From: Trema orientale
Lineage: Eukaryota; Streptophyta; Magnoliopsida; Rosales; Cannabaceae
DNA length: 64,000 bases
NCBI GenBank assembly: GCA_002914845.1
Contig: JXTC01000010.1
Span: 1,738,171-1,802,170, forward strand
Direction of reading: 5' to 3'
Below the pieces are notes generated by a model. The model ran no database searches and was not told where the DNA came from. It was given only the letters and a program-made list of their open reading frames with translations. This document shows, piece by piece, positions 1-10,282 of this stretch. The number at the start of each line of letters is the position of its first letter. Positions within the stretch are counted from its first letter, which is position 1. The position numbers and the translations under genes were made by a program.

Positions 1-109
1 TTTGAGGGTTGAATTCTGAGTTTTGGGTCATAAAGATTACAGATTAGGGCGAAAAATCACATTAGGGTTGAGTTACCCAATTTTAAAATCGGGTAATCAA
101 CACTTAGGC

Positions 110-375
110 CGCAGCACGGCACTGCGGCGCCGCATTGGTGGCGCCGCGGCGCCAAGCCACGGATCAAGTGGCGCTGCAGCACCACGTAAGTGGCGCTGCA
201 GCGCCAAACACAAAGCCGCGGTGGCACCGTGGCGCCACGCAAATGGCGCTGCAGCGCCACCATCAAGACGCGGTGGCGCCGCGGCCCCACGAGAGTGGCG
301 CTGCAGCGCCACCCTTAAGTTACGGTGGCGCCGTGGCGCTACATACTGGCACCGCAGCGCCACCACCTGGGAAGA
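110..375. repeat. GC-rich array of GGCGCTGCAGCGCC-type palindromes
   Basis: About 260 bases of irregularly spaced copies of a motif close to TGGCGCTGCAGCGCCA, alternating with GGCGCCGCGGCGCC variants. GC content is far above the surrounding AT-rich DNA. Open frames here on both strands encode only low-complexity Ala/Arg/Pro-rich peptides and are not genes. A decayed version of the same motif lies at 62515-62760 inside a solo LTR, so this array probably also belongs to an LTR or leader of a retrotransposon. That link is inference. Confidence 0.8.
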
Positions 376-1200
376 AAGCAATTTTATTAGGTCGTTTTTG
401 ACCTAGTTGAGGTATACGGTCTCGGTTTTGGGTAGAATTGAGTCGTTTTCGACTAAATTCAAGGAATTCTAACCTGAAACTTAACCAATCAGTTTTGTTT
501 TCTCAACCCACCTTCAGTACGACCCACATTTTATCCGTTGAAAACTCTATTTGCCTTTAGGAGTTGATAAAAGTGCTTAAAACTCAGTCGGTCATCCATA
601 AAGATTTGTGTATTGAAATTTTCAGTTTAATATTCTGGGTACTTTGGTTATTATTTTCTTTGCACTATTTGTTTAAATATTTTGAAATAGATGAGTTGAA
701 ACAATATGTTACCAAAGTAACCTCTATTGCGTAAATTTATTTATTTTAGAATATTTAAATAATTGTGCGTTTATTGTTCATACGAATAATTACCGGCCCA
801 AAGGAATGTGATTATTTGGCCGAATAATGGACACACCTGCGGTAATAGATATGTGATGGTTATCAAGTTTCCATGTGAACAGTAAATCGGCCCAAAGGAA
901 GGTTTACTGTCTGACAGGATTTACTGTCAATATTTGATTACTGCACTGAAGAGTACCACTTACAAGTTGATAAGTCGGCCTAAAGGAAGGCTTATTGATA
1001 TCGTTCTGGGTATCTTGTGATGGAAGCCCACCTTATATGTTTATTTGATGTATGTCATGCTAGTATATCTTATTATTTTATATGTTTAGTTTATGACATA
1101 TTTTTAATGTGAGCTGTTATTTTCTATTTTTGTTCTCTGTTCAGTTTATGTTTAATATATATCTGCCAATATTAAGTCTAATATTTGTGTTTTATAACAC
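376..1200. other. non-coding, probable retrotransposon leader/LTR sequence
   Basis: No credible gene. Between 785 and 1000 the phrase CGGCCCAAAGGAA recurs three times with small changes (near 793, 888 and 963), each followed by a short T-rich segment. This is typical of LTR or leader sequence. No TG...CA ends or primer binding site could be placed. Confidence 0.4.
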
Positions 1201-1389
1201 AAACCTTAAGAAATGAATGAGCACAATGTGCTCAATTGCATTGATTTTGACCTTGTGCTCCGGACAGAACATCCTACTGCTCTTACAGTTTAAAGTTCTT
1301 CAGTTGGTAAAGAAGAATTTTGAGTAGTAAATTCGTTCTAATTACATAAGTCTCATGGTCATGCAACACTCCATTACAGAAACCATAAG

Positions 1390-3935
1390 GGGCGCTATAC
1401 CTGAGGAGTTAAACGCTAAGTTGTTCCTTAAAGTAATTACGGTTCGTTTTATTAAAAACGAAAAGGTCGAAATGAGTACCATTTTTTGGAACCTCGTTTC
1501 AATTCAGTATAAGGATTAAGGGAACATAAGGGAGTACATTATGGAGATGTCTAATCTCGCTTCCAAACTAAAGGCACTTAAGTAAGAGTAGTTGAAAGAC
1601 TTGCTCGTGCATTCGGTTACTATCTCTCTTATTGCACAAATCAGTTAAGCAAAGTTACAACACCCTAAAGTACAAATGATCTCTTTTGAGATCATTTCTT
1701 ATAGTGTGCAAGAAGAAGATAGGTTGAAGCAAGAAAAGATTGAAAGTACTCATTTAACATGTACTTCTCAAGATAAGATAAAATAAGGAAAAGGAATAAG
1801 GATAAGGAAGCTGGAGTTTTGACTTTATAGCATAAAGTGCAAAAGGAAATAACATAAGGAATTTGTTTGTTTCTTTTGCAAAAAGGCTTGATGTATAAGG
1901 TTAATTATCCAGTCATGCCTTTTGGCATATAAAGAAGGGTATGCTTCTCAATTTTGTTTGTCGTAAAGTTAATTTAGCTCTTGTACCCAAATGCACTTAG
2001 TGAATAGATTTGGATCCTACTTTTCACATAAGTGTGTTCATGCAAGATTATTTGTGAAGCTAGTTGCAAATTGATGATGAAAGATTCATCTGTTTGGGCA
2101 ATGGCAACACTACTTCAGTGGAGGCTAGATAAGGTTATTTAGATTATAATTAGAGACTGGTTAAATTTTGGATTTGGAAGAGACTTTTAAAGAATTCTAT
2201 TTCTGACTCGAACAAATATAGTCATTCTTGTTCTTTCGGAAATAGTTCAATTTAGTTTCTTTCAAGATTCAAATTTCTTGCTACTAGTTCTTTGATTAAT
2301 AACCTTTATAAATTGAAAATAATTACCTCATCAAGTTAATCTTGCATATTAAGAAATATGGTATAAAAGTACAAGTCAATTAAAAGAATTTCTCTAAGGT
2401 ATGACGCAAGCTTTTTTTTGATATATCTCTTAATTGATAATTAATAGTATTGTGTCAGATGAAATTCTTAACCTACTTAACTTAACGGACTTTAAAATCT
2501 ATGTTAAGTACATTAAAGAATACAGACAAACATAAGAAAATCAGATATCAACAAGAGTTTTTGACGTATTAGAGCTAATTTATACTGATACATGTAGACC
2601 ATTCCATACAGTTATCTGGAATGGCCAACAGTATTACATTATGTTACATAGACAATTATTCTCATTAAGGGTACCTATTTTGGTTCATGAGAAGTCTCAA
2701 TTTCTGGATGTATTTAAGTTTTTTCTAATGCCCAAGTTGAAATTCAACTGAGCTAGGAAATTAAAGCTGTCAAATCTAATCATAGTGCATACTATGGTAG
2801 GTAAGACGGATAAAGTAAACAAAGTCCAGAACCCTTCACTCAGTTCCTAGAGACATACAGAATCGTCCGACAATACGAAATACCANTACTTGCATGTCTG
2901 GGGTTGTCCAACTAAGGTTAGGCCATACAGGCCATATGGAAAGTGATTGGACTTAAGAATTTTAGCTACTATTTCATTCGGAACTTTGAAAAGTTAAGAG
3001 GATTCATTTTTATGATATCTCTTATATATCCTTTTCAAAATGGGAAAATATAAATTCCTTGAGGATGTTAAGTTTGGGGGGAGAAAAGGTTAAGAATATT
3101 GTCTTTAAGGAGGAATTCATTTCTCTTTCTTCAGTTGCAAATTGAAAATGTTCAGGTTTCAGGCTTCTATACCTGACATTATTCAAGATACAAATTCGGA
3201 TCAAGACAATATTCAGCAGCTTCTAAAATGACAAACTCAACAACCTCAAGAGAAAGTGCCATAAAGGAAATCCACTAGAACATGTGTTTGATATGGGAGT
3301 AGAAAATGATCTAATTATTTTCACTCAAGCTAAAACAATGTTCTAACTCTCAAAGTGGATTAATGCCATAAAGAATGAGATGAAATCCATGAAGGACAAT
3401 GACATTTAAGATCTTATCGACATTTAAGTTCGTCTAGTTCTAATGGTTTCACTCCAAAGGAAGGCATTATTTATAAAGAGACTTTCTCTCCAGTTTTAAT
3501 GAAAGACTCTTTCAGGATGATTTTGGCACTAGTAGCTCATCATATTCTGGAGTTACATTAGGTGAATTTAAAGACTACCAGATTCCCATTAAGATATTAA
3601 AGATTCCATCTAGTTATTTTCTCATTTAGTTTTGAGGAAAATTCAGTTGATGGTCTTATATATCACAAGATCAGTGGGAGCAAGTTTATCTTCCTGATAT
3701 TGTATGTCAATGACATACTTTTGGCTAGCAATGATATAGGCTTGTTGTACGAAACTAAGAAATTTCTATCGAAGGATATTGATGTGAAAAATCTTGGAGA
3801 CGTCTCTTTTGTACTAAGGAATATGGATACATTGAGATCATTCCAGTTGTATCTTTTAGGATATCTCAAAAGATCTATATCGATAAAGATTATGTTTCAG
3901 GAGATATGCCCATTGGCCAAGGGTGATAAATAGTT
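1390..3935 (+). mobile_element. decayed Ty1/copia element: gag, integrase and RT remnants
   Basis: Translation in shifting frames shows copia parts in normal order. Gag (about 1480-1900) has a YKGKGNIREYIMEMSNLASK-like segment followed by FCKKA from the zinc-knuckle region. Integrase (about 2560-2960) has a Y-T-D-T-C-x-P-F motif, HEKSQ and VWGCPTKVRPYRPYG. RT (about 3450-3835) has KETFSPV and LYVNDILLASND, with the usual D-D dyad changed to N-D. Stops and frameshifts are frequent and no frame is open for long, so the element is inactive. One ambiguous base (n) is at 2886. Confidence 0.8.
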
Positions 3936-5117
3936 CTCCTGCCTGGATATTCTGGTCAAAAAGGGGAGATTTTGCCCCCTAATGCTATTTGCAAACTCCA
4001 TAAGTCAATATATGGTTTGAAACAAGCTTCTCGGTAGTAGTTTCATAAGTTTTCTAGTGTTCTTATATCTCAAGGATTCACACAATCAACCAGTGATAAT
4101 TCTCTCCTCCTTAAAGTACATGATACTATTTTTCTAGCTCTCTTGGTGTGTGTTGATGACATAATTATTGTAAGTAATAATCAGATAGCTATGGACTCCC
4201 TTAAGGCTATACTCAGCCAACGTTTTAAAATGAAAGATTTGGGGCCTCTCAAGTACTTTCTGGGTATAGAAATAGCTAGATCAGTTGCTAGCATTTCTAT
4301 CTGTCAAAGGAAATATGCTTTAGAATTGCTATCTGATACATGGTATTTGGGATGCAAGCCTTCTTCCATTCCAATGGAAGCTAACCTGAAGCTTTCTCAA
4401 TCTGATGGTGAACTACTTGCTGATCCCACCAGTTATCGGTGACTCATTGGTAAATTGATTTATCTTACAATTACTCATCCTGATCTTAGCTACTCTATGA
4501 ATTGTCTTAGCCATTTTTTAGTAGCTCCACGTACACCACATCTCCAAGCAAACTATCGAATCTTGCAGTATATCCAAAGGACTCCTGGTCAAGTGCTCTT
4601 CTTTCCTTCAAATTCTTCAACATAATTGAAAGTATTTACAGATGCTGACTGGGGCACTTGTCCAGACACTCGTCGTTCTGTCACAGGTTTTTGTATCTTC
4701 CTTGGTTCTTCACTCATTTCTTGGAAGTCCAAGAAGCAACAAGTAGTGTATCGTTCCTCTGCTAAAGCTGAATATCGGTCTATGGCCAACACCACTTGTG
4801 AACTTGTTTGGTTACTTAGTTTACTTAAAGAGTTGGGAGTTGATCACTCTGGACCAGCACTCCTTTATTGTGACAATCAGGCTGCTCTCTATATTGCAAC
4901 TAATCCTGTTTATCATGAGTGCACAAAGCACATCGAACTCAATTGCCATTTTATGCGTGAAAAGCTCCAAGCTTGAATGCTGAAAATCATGCATGTTACT
5001 ACACGAAATCAGCTAACAGACTTGTTTACTAAAGCCATTCATCATCCTTCACAATTTCAACTGCTGTTACGCAAGATGGGAATTCACAATTTATATTTTC
5101 CATATTGAGGGGGAGTA
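3936..5117 (+). mobile_element. second copia element: RT and RNase H half, broken
   Basis: A different copia copy begins mid-RT and abuts the first. Visible motifs are LHKSIYGLKQASR, the RT catalytic segment VCVDDIIIVSNN, MKDLGPLKYFLGIEIA, then RNase H with [18 protein letters not shown], the [11 protein letters not shown] segment, [10 protein letters not shown] and the [12 protein letters not shown] end. It carries stops at about 4036, 4440, 4624 and 4974. It ends at a purine-rich tract (TTGAGGGGGAGT, about 5105-5117) placed like a polypurine tract before a 3' LTR. The 5' half is missing. Confidence 0.85.
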
Positions 5118-5312
5118 TTAGAAGATTATATATGCTATCATAATGTAATAAATAACAATAGATACTTTCTAGAATGAGTTTGTTAGTTTGTTATGGTTTG
5201 TTAGTCTTGCTGGCACATGGAACTCTCACCTATATACATGCCCTGTATTGCATCTCTTTGGATCAATGAGAATGTGTCATTTTCATTCCATGCTTTTTTT
5301 CTAATAAAACAA
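5118..5312 (+). repeat. probable short 3' LTR of the copia element
   Basis: Directly after the polypurine tract lies about 195 bases ending near TTTTTTCTAATAAAACA. It includes text typical of short copia LTRs (TAGTTTGTTATGGTTTGTTAG, then a TATATACAT segment). No matching 5' LTR is in the window, so the right edge is an estimate. Confidence 0.45.
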
Positions 5313-5342
5313 AATACTTGTTCTGTTGTTGTCACTAGTAAC

Positions 5343-6930
5343 TTAAAAAGAAACTACAAAAACAAGAACCCACATAAAATATAATCTAACATTTGAAATT
5401 AAACCAGGATGCCTCTCCGTTCTAAATAGAAGGCAGAGCAGGAATTCTAGTAGGCCACCAAGGATGCACAAGAGAGTGGACACATGAGCTCTTGCACACC
5501 CACTCACTGGAACATGGAAAGTCGCAAACATACTCTTCAAAACTGTCTCCTCCGATCTTGTATTGGCAGATATCAATCTGCGTGCGAAGAAAAATGCATC
5601 TCCATCTTCGGGATGAAATGCAATCAGAAACACATACAATTCTTCAAGGCCCCTTTTCAAATTAACATGGTGAACCAAAATCCAAGTGGTTGCGCCTTTA
5701 AGTTCCCAAGCTTTCAAAACATAGGAACCAGCATCCTCATCCAAATAGAACTGGGCCAGCTGCAGTCGACCCCGAAACACTGCAAGACGTGCATTATCCT
5801 TGAAAGCCCGGTTCAAGCTGCTGTCAAACTCCACAGGCAAGCTAATCGAATGGAACCGTTGCAAGTAATGTTCCTCGTATTCACTGTCACTACTGTCGAT
5901 ACTTTCCTTGAAGAGGTCGACCGCCGCAATTCCTTCAAAGTCATTCTTCCCAAAAGGCCAGTATACAATTCCGTTGCAGGCAACTGGTGAGAGATGCCAA
6001 TGAGATAAGCACACAGGAGACCGGAATGTCGAATATTCAAACCATTTCCCGGTCTCAGAAGAAAAGATCACTGCATGAGATTCCGGGTCGCATTCATTGG
6101 CCGCCGTTAGCACGACCTTGTACTCAATGCTGCAATTACAATAATACGATAGCTTGTTGCAGCTGCATCTAGGCACGCACACAAATCCACACCTAGATAT
6201 GACATGAGGAAAATCAATTTTGCTAAAAGTCGTACGTGTACATGTATCTGGGAGCCGGAGGGACTTCAACAAATTGCCTAGCAGACTATATAGGAATCAT
6301 GCATTAGTTCAGTAAGCAACAACAAGTCGGGAAGACACGATGAACGCATGTGGCCAATTCAAAAAGTCGAGAATAGAACCACTAGCAAAACAATTAGACA
6401 AAGATGGATAGAGAATCATTGATTTCACCGAAAACAAATCTTTGTATGGTATAATATGGGACGGCATGTAGACTGGATAGTCCCAAAAGCTAATATAACG
6501 ACCTCTAATAAAAAGAGTATTGGGAAGCTGGGAGTCGTCAGAATTAATATCTTCATTATTAGGACCCAACAAGAGTAGTCGTTTCTGGGTGTGATAGTGA
6601 TTGAATTCGTGGATGAAATATAAATAATCCAAGCGAGAAACAAGAGAGAACCAGCGCTTACAGACGGAGCTACAACGGATTACGGTTCTGGCTTCGGGGA
6701 GTCGGAGCAATATCTCCAATAGAAGCTCGTCACCGATGACGGATATGAATTTGGATGCTGGCTCTAGTCGTTTCTGATTCCGAGTCTAATTGCTGATCTC
6801 GTCCAAGCTTAAGCAGCTTCTTCTTTTTCTTCCTATGACTTTCTGACTCTCCTTCTCCAAGCTTGCGGAGTCTCTTCATAGGGCTTTCTGACTGGGGTTG
6901 TGCTTTGCGCATAAAACTCTGCTCAAGCAT
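5343..6930 (-). pseudogene. F-box protein gene, broken by one frameshift and two in-frame TGA codons
   Basis: Read on the minus strand. A basic N-terminal stretch (KRLRKLGEGESESHRKKKKK) is followed by an F-box whose core is ELLLEILLRLPEARTVIRCS and SVCKRWFSLVSR, then a long beta-rich region like an F-box-associated domain (FSSETGKWFEYS, SPVACNGIVYWPFG). F-box proteins usually supply substrate choice to SCF ubiquitin ligases. The N-terminal part (start at 6930) and the F-box are in different frames, shifting by one base near 6735-6775. After the segment ending at 6309 there are TGA codons at 6309-6311 and 6297-6299, after which the same frame stays open to 5343. Total length would be about 530 residues. 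It could be a pseudogene or contain sequence errors; I favour pseudogene. Confidence 0.75.
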
Positions 6931-6949
6931 GATAAATAATTGGCGCTTA

Positions 6950-7222
6950 TAGAAATATGACCAAGGCTCAATTTAAGTAAATATCAATTTGTCAAATGTT
7001 ATAGCAAAATATCTGATATATATATATATATATTTATATGCTGAGTGTAAAATTTTATATACCAAGTACAAAAAATTATATACCCATTACATTTCAGTAC
7101 AATAACTGAAATTAGTAGATAAACATATCTACCAAGTGTAAAAGTGTATATACCTGGATATTTAGCTATAAAATTTAAAAAATAAATATCTAGTTAATCA
7201 AATTTAAAATATTAGTCATTCA
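6950..7222 (+). mobile_element. MITE-like foldback element, copy A
   Basis: One of three copies in this window (others at 29841-30090 and, inverted, 30829-31127). Shared blocks are a left end near CTTATAGAAATATGACCAA, then CAAATGTTATAGCAAAATAT, repeated CCAAGTGTAAAA / TATATACC blocks, and a right end with GGATATTTAGCTATAAAAT. In copy C the two ends are imperfect inverted repeats around ATGACCAAAATTTT and GTAAATGTCC. It holds a TA microsatellite (about 7018-7035). No coding capacity. Confidence 0.6.
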
Positions 7223-7426
7223 CCTGAAAAGCCTTCGTGTGTATTTAAACGCAAGGCAGTCATTTTCAAGCAAAAAAAAAAAAAAAAAACGCAAGGCAGG
7301 CATGGCTGTGAAACCAGGCATGGCTGTGAAACCCTCACACCGAAAAGTGAGTAATGGGCCATTGTTTACAAAAAAAGGAAAGGGGCTTTCTACAAGAATG
7401 CCCACTTTTGGGCTTAGTGTTAAATA
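7223..7426. other. short intergenic segment, no gene
   Basis: Contains an A18 tract (about 7273-7290) and two tandem copies of CAGGCATGGCTGTGAAAC (about 7308-7343). The small open frames on both strands arise from these repeats. Confidence 0.6.
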
Positions 7427-7435
7427 GATCTTTTC
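7427..7435. repeat. left 9-bp target-site duplication (GATCTTTTC)
   Basis: GATCTTTTC here is repeated perfectly at 16341-16349, immediately outside the inverted termini of the MULE. Nine bases is the standard duplication length for Mutator-like elements. Confidence 0.85.
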
Positions 7436-7545
7436 GAAAAAATGTCATGAAACCCACATTTTCAAGCGGGTTATTTAAACGTACCACCAGCTAAATGTTA
7501 ATACCACTTTTTTAGACCTAAATGACGATTTTACCCTCACTTAAA

Positions 7546-8228
7546 TAGGGACTCATCTCCTACATTTCATTTGGGCTTCTCACAGAACCTCTCTCTCTCT
7601 CTCTCTCTCTTAACTTGAAAACAGTGGTCGACGAGTACTTCGATTCTCGACGGTGTGACGACTTCGATTCTCGGCGGCAATAGTGGCGTGTACATCGATT
7701 ATAAACAGTGGCGACCTTGATTTTTAGGATTCGAGGATTTCGATTTTAGGTTTTTTCTGTAGCAGTGGCTGGGACCTCGAGGATTGATGGCGGCGATGAC
7801 CTCGATTTTTGACGGTGGAGACGACCTCGTTTCTTAACGGCGGTAGCGATTTTAATTCTCAGGTTGAGGCAGATTTTGGTACTTTTCTATTTCTCTCTTA
7901 GGTTTTAAATTTTAGGAGACCTCATGCATTTTAGGTTCTGTTGTTATTGTTCTAGGTCCAATGGCTAAGTATAATTTTCATTACCTTGTGATATCACTGA
8001 ATTTGTCTGATTGTCATATTTGTGCTTGTGTTGTGTTGTTTAAATTGTTAATTATATGTGAATGGTGTAAAGTCCCGTTGGTATATTAGTATATTCTACT
8101 ATTGCTTAAGGAAGATTAAGCAAATTGTTAACAACCAAAATCAGCATCTATAATTTGGAAAGTGAAGGAAATGACAATCTTAGATAACAAGTTGTCGGTT
8201 TGGCAAGAATGGCGAGGCAAATAAAAGT
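7546..8228. other. MULE internal leader, no gene identified
   Basis: Includes a (CT)n run at about 7589-7610, then 7620-7860 with a recurring ACCTCGATTTT / GGCGGCGATGACCTCG phrase resembling the 5' leader of a transcript. No open frame of note on either strand. Confidence 0.5.
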
Positions 8229-8461
8229 AGCATATTATAAGTCTGAACCTACAAAACAGGGTTATCAGAAGTGGGGTAGTCTTAGGCCTCCTTGTTCAAA
8301 GTTTGGGAATTAATCTTCCAGATCTTAGGTATCACGATTTAGCAGCATATTATAAGTCTAAACCTACAAAACAGGGTTATCAGAAGTGGGGTAGTCTTAG
8401 GCCTCTTTGTTCAAAGTTTGGGAATTAATCTTCCAAATCTTAGGTATCTCGATTTAGCAGA
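8229..8461 (+). repeat. 115-bp tandem duplication at the start of the LRR fragment
   Basis: The stretch beginning AGCATATTATAAGTCT at 8229 is repeated from 8344 with only a handful of changes, ending near CGATTTAGCAG. The period is 115 bases. The second copy leads directly into the LRR open frame. The first copy has a one-base change (TATCACGA for TATCTCGA). Confidence 0.9.
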
Positions 8462-8948
8462 GAATCATTTAGGAAACTTTTCACCTACTAGCTTTAGTTT
8501 TATTGCATCTTTAACAAATTGCAGCCAAATGAATGTGTTCTCCTTGAGTACAAACAACCTTGGAGGTGTTTTACCGAACTCTATTTCCAATTTGTCCATT
8601 CAAGTCACTCAACTGTATCTGTCAGAGAATCTAATATCAGGAAATATTCCTGAAACATTAGGAAATCTGGTCAACTTGATCGGTTTATCCATGGCGTCTA
8701 ATCTCTTTCAAGGTATCATTCCAGCCTCTTTGGGGAAATTAGGAAATTTGCAACTTTTAGAATTATATGCAAACTCATTATCAGGAAGGATACCCTCATC
8801 TCTGGGAAACCTCACTCAAATCTCAGATCTTAAATTATCACAAAACCACTTATATGGAAGCATTACTCCGAAAATAGCAGACATACATAAATATAGTACA
8901 TTTTCTTCTGATTTGGATTTGAAAGAATGCTATATTACACTATCTTGA
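8418..8948 (+). pseudogene. fragment of an LRR receptor-like kinase (subfamily XII type), captured in the MULE
   Basis: An open frame of 176 codons encoding five to six tandem 24-residue leucine-rich repeats: LPNLRYLDLAENHLGN, then FIASLTNCSQM, LPNSISNLS, SGNIPETLGNLVNLIGL, GIIPASLGKLGNLQLLELY and SGRIPSSLGNLTQISDLKLS. The pattern, including an LTNCS block in the middle, matches extracellular domains of EFR/Xa21-type immune receptor kinases. There is no signal peptide, transmembrane segment or kinase domain, and the frame runs out in unrelated sequence after about residue 155. It lies inside the MULE, so I read it as a transduplicated host-gene fragment; the ATG used is an internal Met of the parent. 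Confidence 0.8.
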
Positions 8949-9181
8949 TAAAATATTGGTATATTCTACTAATAGGGCATGACAGACATGTTGGTTTAAT
9001 TTCTAATCATTATGATTGTGAAAAATTGTTAGTCTTTTCTTTGTGTGTGTATGTGTGTGTTTTGGGGTAGAGGTTAGTTGCTGTTATTTTCTTATAAAGA
9101 CTGCTTACAAGTTAAAGGGAAAGATTCTCAATCTGTTTTATGCAAGCTTAGAAAGTGAGTTCTGTAGCATTATTGTGATTT

Positions 9182-9673
9182 GTGCAGTATCGAAATTGTC
9201 ATTCCAGGAATCATCCTGAAAAATATGCCACTATATTACCTTCATTATTTATCCATCTTCAGTTTTGGGATCTCAGAAAGGATTATCATATTGGTGATGG
9301 ATATGCACCTTTTAAGGTTGAATGGGCAGAGAATGTTCCTCAGCAAGATAATGGGTTAGTATTGGTGAACTAGTTTAGTCATTTTTTTAATCCATTGTGT
9401 CATTTACTCATGTTTTTAACATCATCAAGATATTTTGTTTATTGATGCAGTTTTGATTGTGGCATATTTATGATCAAGTTCGTTGAATTCTTAATGATGG
9501 GGGAACCAATCGACAAAATTCAACCAAACAAGATTCCGTTTTACTGAAAAAATATGGCAATGGAGTTATGGGTGCATGGTAAGTGGAAACATGAAAATGG
9601 GTATGAAACCCCTCCAGAAATACCTGAAGATAATTATGGGAGCCATAAGAATGATGAGGCTATTTGCCATTAG
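9182..9673 (+). pseudogene. Ulp1-like (C48) cysteine protease remnant of the MULE, two exons
   Basis: Exon 1 runs to 9354 and ends in FKVEWAENVPQQDNG. An intron with GT...AG borders (9355-9450) follows, and exon 2 begins FDCGIFMIKFVEFLMMG. Joining keeps the reading frame and restores the Ulp1 signature: the oxyanion-hole Gln in PQQ, and the catalytic Cys in DCG. Ulp1/C48 proteases process SUMO-like proteins, and plant MULEs often carry distant relatives. Exon 2 has an in-frame TGA at 9545-9547, then continues with MAMELWVHGKW and ends at a TAG (9671-9673). The catalytic His region upstream is not seen, so this is a broken 3' part. An acceptor-like TGTGCAG precedes the exon at about 9181-9187. 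Confidence 0.8.
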
Positions 9674-10282
9674 TTTGAATGAGCACAAAGAAGTCTGCTA
9701 GAGATTGCTAAGGATTCTTCTTTTCTGATCTGATGTATACTATGGATATTAGCCAACATGGAGATATCTTATTGAGTTATTTAGGAATAGACATAATTTT
9801 TTTGAAATATATGTTATGTCTCACTTTTAATCATAGTTATTTTCGATCAGACAGATGACATGTATAATATTCTTGTCACTTGGATAGTGTCATTTCCGGA
9901 ACTAAACGACGGAAAACATTAGCCAATTTAAGATGATGTCTTGAAATTCAATAAGTGCAGAAGTTGAACCGAGAGAGCATGTTGCATGAGGGATCTACTA
10001 CAAACGACGTGTGCTGCTCAACTTAACCAATAGGAAACATAAACTGTCTGGTTTTATCTTGAACAACATTGAGGTTTTGGTTAATTACACGTGTTACATC
10101 TACATAATACACAAGATCAATATCATCTCAAGTTTACATCAAGATAAGACCTTGTGAACATGAGAGCTGAACCATTCACTCCCTGAAGCACTACCAGCCT
10201 GGAATCCACATATGTCCCACAAACAAAAATCGCTAAATCAAACATTTCAGGCTGGATTTGTACCCGAACTTCTTGAACTACC
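9674..10282. other. MULE internal spacer, nothing identified
   Basis: AT-rich with no open frame or recognisable repeat. It separates the 3' end of the Ulp1-like gene from the palindrome array. Confidence 0.5.

Noticed and set aside
23..406. Overlapping open frames on both strands in the GC-rich array
   Set aside because: All are low-complexity Ala/Arg/His translations of the palindromic repeat, with no domain and similar length in several frames.
2886..2886. Ambiguous base as a sign of an assembly gap
   Set aside because: A single n with continuous copia homology on both sides looks like an uncalled base, not a gap.
5484..5990. 168-codon plus-strand frame
   Set aside because: It is antisense to the F-box gene, whose minus-strand translation shows the recognisable domains.
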